A model generated the notes under the pieces. That model saw only the letters and a program-made list of their open reading frames with translations, was not told the DNA's origin and searched no databases. From Spirodela intermedia (lineage: Eukaryota > Streptophyta > Magnoliopsida > Alismatales > Araceae): a DNA stretch of 64,000 nucleotides. Each line of letters starts with the position of its first letter. Position 1 is the first letter of the stretch. The DNA lies in NCBI GenBank assembly GCA_902729315.2, contig LR746267.1:5829386-5893385 (forward strand), given 5' to 3'. Of this stretch, positions 57,678 through 64,000 are shown in pieces. A program made the position numbers and the translations under genes.

Positions 57678-58066
57678 TGATACAATCCTAGTTCGTATCT
57701 TGCTATTGTACTTCTTCCGAAGAACAGTTTCCAAACCCGACTAGACAAAAGGCTTCCACAGAGGAAGAGGAACCCCAAATGGAAGAGGGAGAAGAGAGGT
57801 AGGAGAATGAGGCAATCTTCAAGTCTCTCCTGGGGAAGGGGGCATCGGCAGAGATACTTCTTCCTAGGGATAGTAGAATGAGAACATAGAGAGGGAGAGA
57901 GAGATGATAAGGGGGACCAGAGACTTCTTACTTTTGATTTCCTACTCCCTGGGGAAGGCTCCACGATTAGATTTAAAAGAGGCTCTAACTGGGCCTAATG
58001 GGTCATGATGGACCTTAGCTCTCTCTTCTTCCTTATTTGGTAGAGGCCCTTATTGGGTATGTATCA
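57678..58066 (-). mobile_element. LTR (389 bp) of the minus-strand gypsy element
   Basis: Plus strand TGATACAATC...GGTATGTATCA has 7-bp perfect inverted termini (TGATACA/TGTATCA) and sits at the PBS. It is purine-rich inside. No second LTR copy is seen in the window. Confidence 0.85.
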
Positions 58067-58239
58067 CCTTGACACATGCATGCAAACCTATACGGTATGT
58101 GCTTGCGGACTCCTGGTGTTGTGTGCTGTCTATGTACCTCCACACTGATGAGAGGCATTGCTGCTCAATATGATCCAATTCAATGGTGGTCTACTTGAGT
58201 GATTATTTACATGTGAGCCTCATTTTTTAACTCAAGAAA

Positions 58240-58294
58240 GAACTATCTTTCTTTGTAGTTAGTATTTGTGGTTCTTATCAAGATATCAGCAATT

Positions 58295-58330
<36 letters not shown>

Positions 58331-58990
58331 CCACATGAGTGATCTCATAGGCAATTTGGAAGATACCAACTTATACTCATTAAGTCAAGCCCCAAAATCA
58401 TGTCAAAGTCATTTACTGTATATATCTAGAAGTTCATTCAATTTTCCTATGAATAAATTCAGAGAGTTACTCATTGTGCCACTCCCATTGATGCTCGGGC
58501 TTTAGAGTTAATTGATTTTATTCAATTATCCCCATAAGCTAGCTCTAATCCAGCCTCTTATTTTGAGAAGAAATCATGGGTTTCCCCAGTATCCACTATT
58601 GCCTTCATGATTCAGTTGTTAATGGCATTCTTCACGAAAAGAAGTTGTTGTGAACTATAAGGCTCCTAATATGTGGGAGATTAGGGATTGAGAGCTACTC
58701 AATGACTAAGAGAAGCTGATCTTGTGTGGCGATGGGATTGAACTACACTTGTGCTTACCTTTATGTCAGCCTTGTTTGGGTAGTTAGTGTATGATGTATG
58801 GTAGCCCATTGCAAATGTGATAATTGGTTCATGGAATACCCTCTTTTTACAAAGGTGCATCGTCATTGGTGATTGGCCTTGTCTAGCCTTTGTCATATAG
58901 TTCTCCTCTCCCTGTTCCTATAGGGCACCGTCAGCTTCAACCATGGTCATTACCTCAACCATCGTCATTACCAACCATCATCATTGGTAA
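58240..58990 (-). mobile_element. Second Ty3/gypsy fragment: zinc knuckle remnant and aspartic protease
   Basis: Minus strand: a degenerate knuckle region (FAMGYHTSYTNYPNKADI, 58820-58765, cysteines lost), then protease text with the active site DTG at 58585-58593 (AIVDTGETHDFF), INSKARASMGVAQ and WGLT. Frames are broken. Being on the 5' side of the LTR at 57678-58066, it belongs to a different element from the gag at 56.1-57.7 kb. Confidence 0.75.
58297..58329. repeat. (GA)n microsatellite
   Basis: About 16 GA units within the gypsy fragment. Confidence 0.95.
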
Positions 58991-63994
<5,004 letters not shown>

Positions 63995-64000
63995 AAAATA

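Overview
The window is nuclear DNA of a flowering plant. Its genes are spliced with GT-AG introns of 80 bp to 3.3 kb, it carries Ty1/copia and Ty3/gypsy retrotransposon wreckage and many CT/GA and TA microsatellites, and all recognisable genes are plant housekeeping or chloroplast-stress genes. I cannot name the species. The GC-rich third positions of some exons would suit a monocot or an early-diverging angiosperm, but this is only an impression.

Left arm (1-14.1 kb): the 5' part of a cytoplasmic 5'-3' exoribonuclease gene (XRN4 type, minus strand, running off the left edge) lies head-to-head with a complete cytosolic cysteine synthase gene (O-acetylserine(thiol)lyase, plus strand, ten coding exons, 326 aa). 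The spacer between them holds internal direct repeats.

ELIP array (14.3-24.8 kb): three tandem, same-orientation, intact two-exon genes for early light-induced proteins (ELIP, 195 aa, thylakoid) on the minus strand. They are nearly identical over the gene body, while their flanks form a mosaic: copy 2 matches copy 1 on the promoter side and copy 3 on the 3' side. G-box and other ACGT elements are conserved in all three promoters.

Retrotransposon island (about 16-42.6 kb): a minus-strand copia RT/RNase H fragment truncated by a gypsy element; that gypsy element (2.0-kb 5' LTR, PBS, gag, CCHC, protease, broken RT/RNase H); a second, complete-length copia element on the minus strand bounded by a perfect ATATT target duplication; and four copies of a 1.75-1.9-kb LTR-like repeat (family A here), one of which sits inside the copia RT. 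A second repeat (family C-B here) flanks the ELIP genes and also abuts the RPS18 promoter.

Right arm (42.8-64 kb): a complete cytosolic ribosomal protein S18 gene (start codon cut off from the rest of the CDS by an intron), a complete beta-adaptin gene (15 exons, 892 aa, two consecutive GC-AG introns), remains of two minus-strand gypsy elements, and the first eight coding exons of a mitochondrial NAD(H)-glutamate dehydrogenase gene that runs off the right edge.

The genes do not form a functional unit: mRNA decay, sulfur assimilation, photoprotection, translation, vesicle traffic and nitrogen metabolism merely sit next to one another. The most distinctive content is the mosaic ELIP array and the datable nesting of repeats around it. 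I found no evidence for a wholly new type of system.
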